A DNA stretch of 36,079 bases from Flavobacterium xueshanense (GCF_900112975.1 NZ_FONQ01000023.1:1-36079), one strand, 5' to 3'. Shown: positions 7,073-15,962, counted from the first letter of the stretch. Notes: a model not told the origin generated them from the sequence alone. Numbers and translations are program-made.

Positions 7073-9502
7073 ATGGACACACAAAACTGTTTCCATTGTG
7101 GTTTAGATATTATAAAAGAAGAAGAAATTATTTTTGATGCGAGAAATTTTTGTTGTAATGGTTGTAAAACCGTGTACGAAATTTTTAGTCTCAATGATTT
7201 GACCTGCTATTATGATTTTGAAAAATCCCCTGGAGCAACCCCGCAAGACATTAATGGTAAATATGATTTTTTAGACAATGAAAGTATTGTATCCAAACTT
7301 TTGGAATTTCAAGAAAATTCAACCGCAATTATTTCACTTAACATTCCTCATATTCATTGTAGCTCGTGTATTTGGATTTTGGAAAATCTACAGCGTCTTC
7401 AAAAAGGAATAAGTACTTCGCAGGTGAACTTTCCTGAAAAAAGAGTCCGAATCACTTTTAATCCGGAAGTAGTTTCTATTAAAACGATTGTTTATTTGTT
7501 GAGTTCTATTGGTTACGAACCCTACATTAGTCTGGAAAACTATGAAACGGGAAGTAATAATGTAGATAGAAGTTTAACGTATAAACTTGGCGTTGCTTTC
7601 TTTTGTTTTGGAAATATCATGTTGCTTTCGTTTCCGGAATATTTTGAGGTGAAAGAATATTGGCTGGATCAATACCGTGGATTTTTCCGTTGGTTGATTT
7701 TTGTTTTAGCTTTGCCGAGTTTCTTTTATTCGGCTAGTGGTTATTATGTTTCGGCCTATAAAAGTATCAAATCCAAAATGCTCAACATCGATATTCCTAT
7801 TGCTTTAGGAATTATTGTGATGTTTGTGCGAAGTACGTTTGATATTTTAATGGATTACGGATCTGGTTTTTTTGACAGCTTAACCGGATTGATTTTCTTT
7901 ATGCTTTTAGGGAAAATGTTCCAAATCAAAACCTATAGTTTTTTAAGTTTCGAAAGAGATTTTAAATCTTATTTTCCAATAGCAATTACCAAAATTAATA
8001 CTGATGCCTCCGAAGAAAGCGTAGCGATCTACGAAGTTGAAAAAGGCGACAGACTGCTCATTAGAAATCAAGAGCTTATTCCGGTTGATGGAATTTTAAT
8101 TTCGGAAAAAGCAGAAATCGATTATAGTTTTGTTACTGGAGAAGCAATTCCCATTACAAAACAATCCGGGGATAAGGTATTTGCAGGCGGAAAACAAATA
8201 GGGAAAGTGATCGAAATGGAAGTCTTACATTCTGTTTCCCAAAGTTACTTGACGCAATTATGGAGTAATGATGTATTCCAAAAAAACGTGGAGCAAAAAC
8301 ACAAAACGATTACTGATAGCATCAGTCGTTATTTCACGCCTATTTTATTACTAATTGCTTTTGCAGGGTTTGGCTATTGGATTTTTATTGATGCCAATAT
8401 CGCTTTCAATGTGTTTACTGCAGTTCTTATTGTTGCTTGTCCTTGTGCTTTGGCATTGACGGCTCCATTCACTTTTGGGAATGTATTACGAATTTTAGGA
8501 AAACAGAAATTCTATCTCAAAAATGCTTTGGTTATTGAACAATTGGCGAAAGTAGATACGATTGTTTTTGATAAAACGGGAACGATTACCACCAATAAAA
8601 AATCGAATATATCCTATGAAGGAACTTTTCTTTCCGATGAAAATTTGTTGCTAATAAAAAACGTATTACGAGCTTCAAATCATCCGTTGAGCCGCATGCT
8701 GTATGATTATTTGCCGATTCCAATTTTACAAAGTAAATCAGTAAATGACTCCAAAAAGTTGAAAGTGGATGCTTTTGAAGAAATCACCGGTAAAGGAATT
8801 TTAGCTCAGATTTTTGGTCACCAAATTCAAATTGGTTCCGAAGAATTTTGTACTCCGCCATTATCGGTTTCGTCGCTCTCGCCTTTGGAGAGGGTTGGCG
8901 AGAAGACATCGGTTCACATTAAGTTAAATGATGTTTATTACGGGAAATTTGTTTTTAACAATCAATACAGAGAAGGATTGGAAGCGCTTTTTAAGAACTT
9001 AAGCACTAATTATCAAATCATGGTTCTGTCGGGTGACAATGAAGGCGAACGTACTACTCTTGAACAACTTTTGCCGAAAGGCACAAAATTGATTTTCAAT
9101 CAGAAACCGGAACAAAAGCTCGAATTCATTAAAAATTTGCAGGAAAAAGGCAAAAATGTAATGATGGTTGGTGATGGATTAAATGATGCCGGAGCTTTGG
9201 CGCAAAGCAATGTTGGAATTTCGATTTCTGAAAATGTGAATGTTTTTTCGCCAGCTTGTGACGCTATTTTGGATGCTGGCGAATTTCAAAAACTGAATTA
9301 TTTCTTGAAATTATCTAAAAATTCCATTACCACAATCAAAATGAGTTTTGCATTATCGTTATTATACAACGTAGTGGGATTATCATTTGCCATTACCGGA
9401 AATCTATTGCCTTTAGTAGCGGCTATTATAATGCCGTTGAGCACGATAACAATAGTGAGTTTTGTAACGGTGATGAGCAGTTACTATGCAAATAAAAAGT
9501 AA
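7073..9502 (+). CDS. ccoI: CcoI/FixI-like copper-transporting P1B-type ATPase
   Basis: Exports copper from the cytoplasm to feed assembly of the CuB site in cbb3 oxidase, inferred from context. An N-terminal cysteine-rich metal-binding region (CFHCG ... FCCNGC) is followed by an HMA domain with CSSC at residues 96-99. Then come the membrane helices with CPC at 456-458, the phosphorylation motif DKTGT at 500-504, the SxHP motif (SNHPLS) and the hinge GDGLND at 700-705. The actuator motif reads TGEAIP. Length of about 809 residues is normal for CcoI. The frame opens at 7037, but that ATG lies within the promoter. ATGs at 7061 and 7073 remain, and 7073 (MDTQNCFHCG) is preferred. Residues ~597-612 are encoded by a palindromic sequence that looks inserted. 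The gene lies between the FNR-type gene and ccoS, as expected for cbb3 assembly. Confidence 0.93.
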   Translation: MDTQNCFHCGLDIIKEEEIIFDARNFCCNGCKTVYEIFSLNDLTCYYDFEKSPGATPQDINGKYDFLDNESIVSKLLEFQENSTAIISLNIPHIHCSSCIWILENLQRLQKGISTSQVNFPEKRVRITFNPEVVSIKTIVYLLSSIGYEPYISLENYETGSNNVDRSLTYKLGVAFFCFGNIMLLSFPEYFEVKEYWLDQYRGFFRWLIFVLALPSFFYSASGYYVSAYKSIKSKMLNIDIPIALGIIVMFVRSTFDILMDYGSGFFDSLTGLIFFMLLGKMFQIKTYSFLSFERDFKSYFPIAITKINTDASEESVAIYEVEKGDRLLIRNQELIPVDGILISEKAEIDYSFVTGEAIPITKQSGDKVFAGGKQIGKVIEMEVLHSVSQSYLTQLWSNDVFQKNVEQKHKTITDSISRYFTPILLLIAFAGFGYWIFIDANIAFNVFTAVLIVACPCALALTAPFTFGNVLRILGKQKFYLKNALVIEQLAKVDTIVFDKTGTITTNKKSNISYEGTFLSDENLLLIKNVLRASNHPLSRMLYDYLPIPILQSKSVNDSKKLKVDAFEEITGKGILAQIFGHQIQIGSEEFCTPPLSVSSLSPLERVGEKTSVHIKLNDVYYGKFVFNNQYREGLEALFKNLSTNYQIMVLSGDNEGERTTLEQLLPKGTKLIFNQKPEQKLEFIKNLQEKGKNVMMVGDGLNDAGALAQSNVGISISENVNVFSPACDAILDAGEFQKLNYFLKLSKNSITTIKMSFALSLLYNVVGLSFAITGNLLPLVAAIIMPLSTITIVSFVTVMSSYYANKK
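8868..8907. repeat. Palindromic repeat within the copper ATPase coding region
   Basis: The arms TCTCGCC (8877-8883) and GGCGAGA (8897-8903) flank a CTTTGGAGAGGGTT core. The segment resembles the CTCTCC-TTTGGAGAGG-type interspersed repeats that I recall from Flavobacterium genomes. It is read as SSLSPLERVGEKT and lies between beta-type segments of the nucleotide-binding domain, where CcoI homologues would not be expected to carry extra residues. Identification as an insertion is an inference. Confidence 0.5.
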
Positions 9503-9557
9503 AAAAAAATAAAAATTTTCTGATTTTTTTCACATATATTTAACAAATAAAATAAGT

Positions 9558-9601
9558 ATGATAAATGTCATATTTTACTAGAAAACGTCAAAGTAACTTT
9601 G
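9558..9601 (+). promoter_or_regulatory. FNR-like box and -7 box of the ccoS-ccoNOQP operon
   Basis: ATGATAAATGTCAT (9558-9571), then 22 bp, then TAACTTTG (9594-9601), a perfect TAnnTTTG -7 box. The ccoS ATG follows 17 bp later. Box and spacing match those before the copper ATPase and hemN genes. Confidence 0.7.
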
Positions 9602-9618
9602 TTAACACAAATTAAGGT

Positions 9619-9810
9619 ATGAGTGTCATTTATTTATTAATCTCCATCAGTATAATTGTTGCCATTGGTTTTTTTATTGCTTTTATAACAGCAGTAAAGA
9701 CAGGCCAGTACGATGACGATTATACGCCATCGGTCAGAATGCTATTTGACGATGAGTTAGTACAGCCGAAAGTTGAAAATCCAAAAATCGAAAGTCAGGA
9801 GACTTTATGA
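9619..9810 (+). CDS. ccoS: cbb3-type cytochrome oxidase assembly protein CcoS
   Basis: A 63-residue single-pass membrane protein needed in other bacteria for cofactor insertion into cbb3 oxidase. One hydrophobic helix (residues ~3-25) is followed by the family's conserved GQYDD motif (residues 31-35) and the short acidic tail. The length is typical. It follows the FNR-like promoter by 17 bp and is first in the operon. The ccoNO start lies 49 bp after its stop. Confidence 0.92.
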   Translation: MSVIYLLISISIIVAIGFFIAFITAVKTGQYDDDYTPSVRMLFDDELVQPKVENPKIESQETL

Positions 9811-9859
9811 TATTCAACACAAATTTTTTAAATTTTTCAATCATTTAATTTTTTTATTT

Positions 9860-12049
9860 ATGGAAATGCAGCAGTTTTATTACGATAACAATATTGTAAA
9901 GAAATTCATTTACGCCACTATTCTTTTCGGTGTGGTAGGAATGTTAGTTGGACTCACATTAGCTTTTATGTTTCTTTTCCCAAATATGACCGATGGAATT
10001 TCATGGTTAAGTTACGGTAGATTGAGACCTTTGCACACTAATGCCGTTATTTTTGCTTTTGTGGGTAATGCTTTTTTTGCGGGAATGTATTATTCCTTGC
10101 AAAGATTACTGAAAGCGAGAATGTTTAGTGATTTTTTAAGTAATGTTCATTTTTGGGGTTGGCAATTAATTATCGTTGCTGCAGCCATCACTTTGCCTTT
10201 AGGATTTAGTTCTTCAAAAGAATATGCCGAATTAGAATGGCCAATCGACATTGCAATTACTTTAATTTGGGTTGTAATGGGTATCAATATGATTGGAACC
10301 ATGATAAAACGAAGAGAGCGACATTTATACGTTGCGATTTGGTTTTATTTGGCAACATTTGTTACTGTAGCAGTTTTACATATTTTTAATAATTTAGAAT
10401 TACCAGTTTCAGCATTCAAAAGTTATTCTGTTTATGCAGGAGTTCAAGATGCTTTGGTTCAATGGTGGTACGGTCATAATGCGGTGGCATTTTTCTTGAC
10501 TACCCCGTTCTTAGGATTGATGTATTATTTTGTTCCAAAAGCAGCTAACCGTCCGGTTTATTCTTACAGATTGTCAATTGTTCACTTTTGGTCGTTAATT
10601 TTTATTTATATCTGGGCAGGTCCACACCATTTATTATACTCAGCGTTGCCTAACTGGGCACAGAATTTAGGTGTTGCTTTTTCTATAATGTTGCTAGCAC
10701 CATCTTGGGGTGGTATGATAAACGGACTTTTAACTCTAAGAGGGGTTTGGGATAAAGTACGTGTAGATCCTGTTTTGAAATTCTTTGTAGTAGCGATTAC
10801 GGGTTACGGAATGGCCACTTTTGAAGGGCCAATGTTGTCGCTGAAAAATGTAAATGCTATTGCTCATTATACGGACTGGATTATTGCTCACGTTCACGTA
10901 GGTGCATTAGCTTGGAATGGATTTATGGCTTTCGGTATGATTTATTGGTTGATTCCAAGAATGACCAAAAGTAATTTATACTCACTAAAATTGGCTAATT
11001 TTCACTTTTGGATTGGTACTTTAGGGATTATATTATATACAATTCCAATGTATGTAGCTGGTTTTTTACAAGCTTCTATGTGGAAACAGTTTAACCCAGA
11101 CGGAACTTTAACATATGGTAACTTCCTTGAAACAGTAACTCAAATCATGCCAATGTATTGGATGAGAGCTATTGGTGGAACTCTTTATTTGATTGGAATG
11201 CTAACTTTAGTTTATAACATTGTTCAAACTTTAAGAGCAGGTTCTACTATTGAAGATGAATTAGCCGAAGCTCCTGCTTTAGTAAGAATTAGTTCTGGAA
11301 GAGTAAAAGGAGAAAAATTTCACCCTTGGTTAGAAAGAAAACCTATTCAATTGACAATATTAGCAACTGTAGCAATTTTAATTGGAGGCGTTATTCAAAT
11401 TGTACCAACGATAATGGTTAAATCTAATATTCCAACAATTGCAAGCGTAAAACCATACTCTCCATTAGAATTAGAAGGACGTGATTTATACATTCGTGAA
11501 GGTTGTGTAGGTTGTCACTCGCAGTCTGTTCGTCCTTTCCGTAGTGAGGTAGAACGTTATGGACCACAATCGAAAGCGGGTGAGTTTGTATATGATCATC
11601 CATTCCTTTGGGGATCAAAACGTACTGGTCCGGATTTATTAAGAGTTGGTGCAAAATACAATGACAATTGGCATTTTAACCACTTCTGGAGTCCACAAAG
11701 TATATCTGCAGGATCAATTATGCCAGGTTATAAATGGTTGTTTGATAATAAACCAATGGATATTTCTTTGACTCAAAAGAAAATGCAGGCAATGGTTACA
11801 CTTGGTGTTCCATATACAGATGCTCAAGTTGCAAGTGGTTTAGATGATTTAAGAAAACAAGCTATTGCAATTGAAGAAAGCTTGAAAAATGATCCTGATT
11901 TTGTGAAAAGCTACGATGAAAGCAAGAAAAAAGCGGAAGCCAGAGGAGAAAAATTTGTTCCAATGAACGAAAGAGAAATTGTAGCTATGATTGCTTATAT
12001 GCAAAGACTTGGGACAGATATAAAAGTTAAAAATACTGCTAAAAATTAA
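9860..12049 (+). CDS. ccoNO: cbb3-type cytochrome c oxidase, fused subunits I and II (CcoN-CcoO)
   Basis: Catalytic core of the high-affinity terminal oxidase, reducing O2 to water and pumping protons in the inner membrane. The 729 residues fuse CcoN (about 1-480) to CcoO (about 500-729). CcoN has low-spin heme ligands His59 (RPLHTN) and His346. The CuB ligands are His206 in WWYGHN and His256-His257 in GPHH, and His344 in HVH is the high-spin heme ligand. CcoO has the heme c site CVGCH at 549-553 and a likely Met621 ligand in SIMPGYKW. The frame is open from 9773, but that part overlaps ccoS and encodes a non-conserved stretch. The ATG at 9860 (MEMQQFYYDNN) is chosen. Such fusions are known in Bacteroidota. 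Followed 5 bp later by ccoQ. Confidence 0.95.
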   Translation: MEMQQFYYDNNIVKKFIYATILFGVVGMLVGLTLAFMFLFPNMTDGISWLSYGRLRPLHTNAVIFAFVGNAFFAGMYYSLQRLLKARMFSDFLSNVHFWGWQLIIVAAAITLPLGFSSSKEYAELEWPIDIAITLIWVVMGINMIGTMIKRRERHLYVAIWFYLATFVTVAVLHIFNNLELPVSAFKSYSVYAGVQDALVQWWYGHNAVAFFLTTPFLGLMYYFVPKAANRPVYSYRLSIVHFWSLIFIYIWAGPHHLLYSALPNWAQNLGVAFSIMLLAPSWGGMINGLLTLRGVWDKVRVDPVLKFFVVAITGYGMATFEGPMLSLKNVNAIAHYTDWIIAHVHVGALAWNGFMAFGMIYWLIPRMTKSNLYSLKLANFHFWIGTLGIILYTIPMYVAGFLQASMWKQFNPDGTLTYGNFLETVTQIMPMYWMRAIGGTLYLIGMLTLVYNIVQTLRAGSTIEDELAEAPALVRISSGRVKGEKFHPWLERKPIQLTILATVAILIGGVIQIVPTIMVKSNIPTIASVKPYSPLELEGRDLYIREGCVGCHSQSVRPFRSEVERYGPQSKAGEFVYDHPFLWGSKRTGPDLLRVGAKYNDNWHFNHFWSPQSISAGSIMPGYKWLFDNKPMDISLTQKKMQAMVTLGVPYTDAQVASGLDDLRKQAIAIEESLKNDPDFVKSYDESKKKAEARGEKFVPMNEREIVAMIAYMQRLGTDIKVKNTAKN

Positions 12050-12054
12050 AAGTT

Positions 12055-12225
12055 ATGTTTGAACAAGTAAAACACAATTTAGAAACAATTGATGGTGTGA
12101 CGATATATCCCATCTTATCTTTATTAATTTTCTTTGTCTTTTTCGTAGGGCTTGGTTTATGGGTATTCTCCTATAAGAAAGAAAAAATCGATGAGTTAAG
12201 TCACATTCCATTGAGAGATAATTAA
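12055..12225 (+). CDS. ccoQ: CcoQ-like small subunit of cbb3 oxidase
   Basis: A 56-residue protein starting MFEQVKHNLETIDG, with one transmembrane helix (residues ~17-39, YPILSLLIFFVFFVGLGLWVF). A basic YKKEK then gives a short cytoplasmic tail ending LSHIPLRDN. Its size, single helix and place between ccoNO (5 bp upstream) and ccoP (27 bp downstream) fit CcoQ, which stabilises the complex. Sequence conservation in CcoQ is weak, so the call rests mainly on position and topology. Confidence 0.85.
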   Translation: MFEQVKHNLETIDGVTIYPILSLLIFFVFFVGLGLWVFSYKKEKIDELSHIPLRDN

Positions 12226-12252
12226 ATAGTATAATTTTTTAAAATTTAGAAA

Positions 12253-13152
12253 ATGAAAAAATTAATTCCAGCATATGTTAGGGTTCCCGTTATTTTCTTT
12301 GCCGTGTTTATGGCAATGGAATATTTCATAGACTCAGGGGACAGTCCCGCTTTTATAAAATTTCCTATGGTTTCTGTATTTTTATTTGTATTTCTTTTCC
12401 TTTTGATAGCGATAGAAATTACGATGAGTGCAGTGGATAATATAATGTATCAGTTGTTAACTGAAGAACAAAAAAGTAAACTAAATGAAGTGAATGATTT
12501 GGGTTTTAAGGATAGCGAGTGGTATCAAAAAATAATGAAAAGATTAACTAAAACTGAACCTTTAGAAAGTGAAGGCCAGCTATTATTGGATCATGATTAT
12601 GACGGAATCAAAGAGCTTGACAATAATTTGCCACCATGGTGGGTCTATTTGTTTTATGCGTCAATTGTTTTTGGTATTGTTTATATGGTTCGATTTGAAG
12701 TATTAGGAGCTGACAATCAGGAGATGGAACTTAAAAAAGAAGTTGCTCAGGCCAAAATTGATATTGCAGAATACATGAAAACTGCACCGGACATGATGGA
12801 TGAAAAAACGGTAACTTTGTTGACAGATCCTGCCGATTTAGCAGCAGGTAAAGAAATTTACACAACCAATTGTGCAGCTTGTCACAGAGCAGATGCAGGA
12901 GGACAAATTGGACCAAACCTAACCGATGATAAATGGATTTTGGGTGGCGGAATAAAAAATGTATTTCATACTTTGGTGAATGGGGGGCGTGACGGGAAAG
13001 GAATGATTTCTTGGAAAGGAACATTGAAACCTAAAGAAATGCAGAAAGTAGCCAGCTACATTCTTTCTTTAAAAGGAAGTAATCCACCAGATGCAAAAGC
13101 TGCGGAAGGGGAAGTTTGGGTAGAAGAAAATGTTACTGTTGCGGTTAAATAA
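12253..13152 (+). CDS. ccoP: cbb3-type oxidase subunit III (CcoP), single-heme form
   Basis: Membrane-anchored cytochrome c that passes electrons to the oxidase core. Residues ~8-65 contain two hydrophobic segments. The CcoP-type segment NNLPPWWVYLFYASIVFGIVYMVRF (about residues 120-145) is the conserved anchor. The cytochrome c domain has CAACH at 207-211 and probable heme ligand Met251 in KGMISW. Proteobacterial CcoP usually has two c hemes. Only one CxxCH is present here and the frame is intact over 299 residues, so this is a mono-heme variant and not a truncation. The N-terminal pair of helices is an extension relative to the proteobacterial protein. Confidence 0.93.
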   Translation: MKKLIPAYVRVPVIFFAVFMAMEYFIDSGDSPAFIKFPMVSVFLFVFLFLLIAIEITMSAVDNIMYQLLTEEQKSKLNEVNDLGFKDSEWYQKIMKRLTKTEPLESEGQLLLDHDYDGIKELDNNLPPWWVYLFYASIVFGIVYMVRFEVLGADNQEMELKKEVAQAKIDIAEYMKTAPDMMDEKTVTLLTDPADLAAGKEIYTTNCAACHRADAGGQIGPNLTDDKWILGGGIKNVFHTLVNGGRDGKGMISWKGTLKPKEMQKVASYILSLKGSNPPDAKAAEGEVWVEENVTVAVK

Positions 13153-13159
13153 CAATTAC

Positions 13160-13215
13160 AAACACAGGTTTTTATTTAGCTTAAGAATTTTAATGATTAT
13201 TTTGAACTTGTGTTT
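13160..13215 (+). other. Inverted repeat between ccoP and ccoG
   Basis: Arms AAACACAGGTT (13160-13170) and AACTTGTGTTT (13205-13215) can pair over 11 bp with one G-U pair across a 34-base loop. There is no clean U-run, so it is not an obvious terminator. It could tune expression between the structural and the accessory genes. Confidence 0.4.
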
Positions 13216-13228
13216 TAAATAAAAAAAA

Positions 13229-14647
13229 ATGTCAAAATTACCGGACGAAGCTTTTAGAGATACCATTGGGACAATTGATGAAGAAGGAAACAGAAAATTT
13301 ATTTTTCCCAAAAAACCTTCAGGAAAGTTTTATGATTACAGGAAATGGGTAAGTTATTTTTTACTTATTGTACTTGTTGCCAATCCATTTATAAAGATAA
13401 ATGGCAATCAGTTCATGATGTTTAACATATTAGAGAGGCGATTCAATATCTTCGGATTTCCTTTTTGGCCGCAGGATATTTATCTTTTTGTTCTTATTAT
13501 TATTGTTGGAGTTGTTTTCGTCATACTTTTTACAGTGATCTTTGGTCGAATATTTTGTGGTTGGATTTGTCCACAAACCATTTTTTTAGAAATGGTTTTC
13601 CGCAGGATTGAATATTGGATTGAAGGCGATCGTGGTGCTCAAATCCGCTTAGAAAAACAAAAGTGGAATGCTGAAAAAATTAGAAAGAAAGGAATAAAGT
13701 GGACTATTTTCCTTATCATCTCTTTTTTTATTGCCAATGTATTTCTTGCGTATCTTATCAGTAGTGACAAGTTACTTCTAATGATTGAAGAAGGGCCTGA
13801 AAATCATGTCAGTACTCTAGTTTCTTTATTGATTTTTACTGGGGTTTTTTATTTTATTTTTGCTTGGTTTAGAGAACAAGTTTGTATCATTGCTTGTCCT
13901 TACGGCAGATTGCAAGGTGTTTTATTAGATGATAAATCGATAAATGTAGCTTACGATTTTGTTCGTGGCGAAAAAGAAGTGGGTAGGGCCAAATTTAATA
14001 AACAGGAAGATAGAGTTGCATCTGGGAAAGGCGATTGTATTGATTGCAAACAATGCGTAAATGTTTGTCCAACCGGAATTGACATTCGTAACGGAACGCA
14101 AATGGAATGTGTTAATTGCACGGCCTGCATCGATGAATGTGATACCATTATGGATGGTATCGGATTGCCAAAAGGACTAATTCGCTATGCTTCTGAAGAT
14201 GAAATTGAGAAAAATATCAAGTTCAAATTTACACCAAGAATGAAAGGTTATTCAGCCGTGTTATTCATTTTGACGGGTATTTTGATTGGATTATTATTTT
14301 TACGTTCGGATGTAGAGGCCATTATTTTGAGACTTCCAGGTCAGCTATTCGAACACAAAGGAGAAAATATAAGTAACATTTATACTTTTAAAATCATCAA
14401 TAAAACCAACAATGATTTTGATGATATTCATTTTAAATTGGTAAATGTCAAAGGAACTTTAAAAATGGTCGGGAAACAAGATATGAAAATACCAAAACAA
14501 GGAATGAATGGTGGTACACTTTTTATTGAAATTAACCAAATTTTATTGGATAGTGACAAAACAAAACTGAAAATTGAGGTTTATAACGGGAATGAAAAAA
14601 TTGAAACAACAACTACTAACTTTTTGAGTCCGCGAAGTTTTGATTAA
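13229..14647 (+). CDS. ccoG: Cytochrome c oxidase accessory protein CcoG (FixG/RdxA)
   Basis: A 472-residue membrane protein with two [4Fe-4S] ferredoxin-type sites. In other bacteria it reduces copper for delivery to cbb3 oxidase. The motifs are CGWICPQT with the following FRRIEYWIEGDR, ACPYGRLQG, and the two cluster motifs CIDCKQCVNVCP and CVNCTACIDECD. Several transmembrane helices surround the N-terminal part, and another lies near residue 345. The C-terminal ~110 residues form an Ig-like periplasmic domain typical of FixG. It starts 76 bp after ccoP and is followed by ccoH 38 bp later. Confidence 0.95.
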   Translation: MSKLPDEAFRDTIGTIDEEGNRKFIFPKKPSGKFYDYRKWVSYFLLIVLVANPFIKINGNQFMMFNILERRFNIFGFPFWPQDIYLFVLIIIVGVVFVILFTVIFGRIFCGWICPQTIFLEMVFRRIEYWIEGDRGAQIRLEKQKWNAEKIRKKGIKWTIFLIISFFIANVFLAYLISSDKLLLMIEEGPENHVSTLVSLLIFTGVFYFIFAWFREQVCIIACPYGRLQGVLLDDKSINVAYDFVRGEKEVGRAKFNKQEDRVASGKGDCIDCKQCVNVCPTGIDIRNGTQMECVNCTACIDECDTIMDGIGLPKGLIRYASEDEIEKNIKFKFTPRMKGYSAVLFILTGILIGLLFLRSDVEAIILRLPGQLFEHKGENISNIYTFKIINKTNNDFDDIHFKLVNVKGTLKMVGKQDMKIPKQGMNGGTLFIEINQILLDSDKTKLKIEVYNGNEKIETTTTNFLSPRSFD

Positions 14648-14685
14648 AAGGATCCAATTAGGGTTCAAACTATAAATATTATATC

Positions 14686-15138
14686 ATGAAAATTAACTGG
14701 GGAACAGGAATTGTAATCGCTTTTGGTTTGTTTATAACTTTCATTTTGTATTTTGTTTTTACTGTACAATCCGATTCAAAATATGATAATGAGTTAGTTG
14801 TAGAAGAATATTACAAGCATGATGCGCATTTTGGTGATGAAATGGTTCGAGTGCAAAACGTCGCAGATTTGGTTCAAAAGCCCACAATAGTTAATGTTTC
14901 AAACGGAATTGAAATAACATTCCCAAAAGTTTTTGATGCAAAAAACATCAAAGGTAAAGTGTCCCTTTACAGACCGTCTAACAAAAAATTAGATTTTGAA
15001 ATTCCCATTTCACTGTCTGATGCTACTACTTTGCTCATACCTAAAAAAAGTTTGGCAGGCGGTCGATGGGACATTAATATGGAATGGCAATACGAAAGAA
15101 AATCGTATTTGTCCAAAGCAACAATTTATATCAATTAG
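14686..15138 (+). CDS. ccoH: FixH/CcoH family protein
   Basis: A 150-residue protein with one N-terminal membrane helix (residues ~6-26, GTGIVIAFGLFITFILYFVF). Its periplasmic domain begins with the FixH-typical pattern of an acidic YYKHDAHFGDEM stretch. FixH/CcoH acts in cbb3 oxidase assembly, where it has been tied to complex stability. Position directly after ccoG agrees. The short beta-rich C-terminal part ends in WEYERKSYLSKATIYIN-like strands. Confidence 0.88.
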   Translation: MKINWGTGIVIAFGLFITFILYFVFTVQSDSKYDNELVVEEYYKHDAHFGDEMVRVQNVADLVQKPTIVNVSNGIEITFPKVFDAKNIKGKVSLYRPSNKKLDFEIPISLSDATTLLIPKKSLAGGRWDINMEWQYERKSYLSKATIYIN

Positions 15139-15211
15139 TCTCAAAGTCAAGAGTTATAAAGGTCAACAATTGGCTTTAAGACTTTTGACTTTATGACATT
15201 AGACTACAAAA

Positions 15212-15913
15212 ATGCTGTACACTGCCTTTATTTTCGGTTTAATAAGTAGTTTTCACTGTATTGGAATGTGCGGTCCTATTGCTATGATGTTGCCCGTAGA
15301 CAGAACAAATCAGACCAAAAAAGCAACCCAAATTATCACGTATCATTTAGGAAGATTAACGGCTTACGCAACAATAGGCTTTGTCTTCGGACTTCTAGGA
15401 AAGGGGTTTTTCATGGCCGGTTTACAACAAAACTTATCTATATTCATTGGTGTAGCAATGATTATCGTAGTTTTGACTCCGGAGAAATTTTTTGCCAAAT
15501 ATAATTTTTCAAAACCTGTTTTTAAATTAATTTCTAAAATCAAAACTGCTTTAGGAAGTCAGTTTAGGAACAAAAGTTATAAATCCCTATTCACTATTGG
15601 TTTACTGAACGGTTTTTTGCCTTGTGGAATGGTTTATGTCGCCTTGTTTGGCGCCATTGCTATGCAAAGTGAAAGTCTTGGTGTTTTGTATATGATTTTA
15701 TTCGGATTGGGAACCGTTCCTATGATGAGTAGCGTTGTATATATCAATTCATACCTCACAATTCCTATTCGAAATAAAATCCAGAAGGTGATTCCTTATG
15801 TGGCGGTATGCATTGGTTGCTTATTTATCTTGAGAGGATTGGGATTGGGAATTCCTTATATTTCACCATCTAATATGAGTTTATTTATTCAAGCTGATCC
15901 AAACTGTCACTAA
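15212..15913 (+). CDS. TauE/DsbD_2-like membrane protein of the cbb3 cluster
   Basis: A 233-residue polytopic membrane protein. It opens FGLISSFHCIGMCGPIAMMLP, the His-Cys-x3-Cys-Gly-Pro motif shared by DsbD_2-type and sulfite-exporter-TauE/SafE-annotated proteins often found in cbb3 clusters. A second half begins GLLNGFLPCGMVYVALFGA, repeating the Cys-Gly pattern, as in an internally duplicated fold of about six helices. I infer a role in metal handling or thiol chemistry during cytochrome or copper-site assembly; true sulfite export is unlikely. The last gene of the operon, it ends at a shared bidirectional terminator. Confidence 0.85.
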   Translation: MLYTAFIFGLISSFHCIGMCGPIAMMLPVDRTNQTKKATQIITYHLGRLTAYATIGFVFGLLGKGFFMAGLQQNLSIFIGVAMIIVVLTPEKFFAKYNFSKPVFKLISKIKTALGSQFRNKSYKSLFTIGLLNGFLPCGMVYVALFGAIAMQSESLGVLYMILFGLGTVPMMSSVVYINSYLTIPIRNKIQKVIPYVAVCIGCLFILRGLGLGIPYISPSNMSLFIQADPNCH

Positions 15914-15932
15914 TTTTCTACTAATTAAGTAT

Positions 15933-15962
15933 AAAAAAGCACGCCAATCAGCGTGCTTTTTT
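15933..15962. terminator. Bidirectional terminator between the cbb3 operon and hemN
   Basis: Perfect arms AAAAAAGCACGC (15933-15944) and GCGTGCTTTTTT (15951-15962) with a 6-base loop. The A-run and T-run serve both convergent transcripts. Confidence 0.9.

Noticed and set aside
9773..9859. Upstream extension of ccoNO overlapping ccoS
   Set aside because: It encodes a basic, non-conserved stretch and overlaps ccoS in another frame. The conserved sequence begins at the ATG at 9860.
11424..11654. Minus-strand ORF of 76 codons inside ccoNO
   Set aside because: It is a shadow of the conserved CcoO coding sequence, with no homology signal or start context. The same holds for similar antisense frames in other genes.
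12253..13152. Truncated or frameshifted CcoP, because one heme site is missing
   Set aside because: The frame is intact, the membrane anchor and the cytochrome domain are both complete, and mono-heme CcoP fits this phylum.
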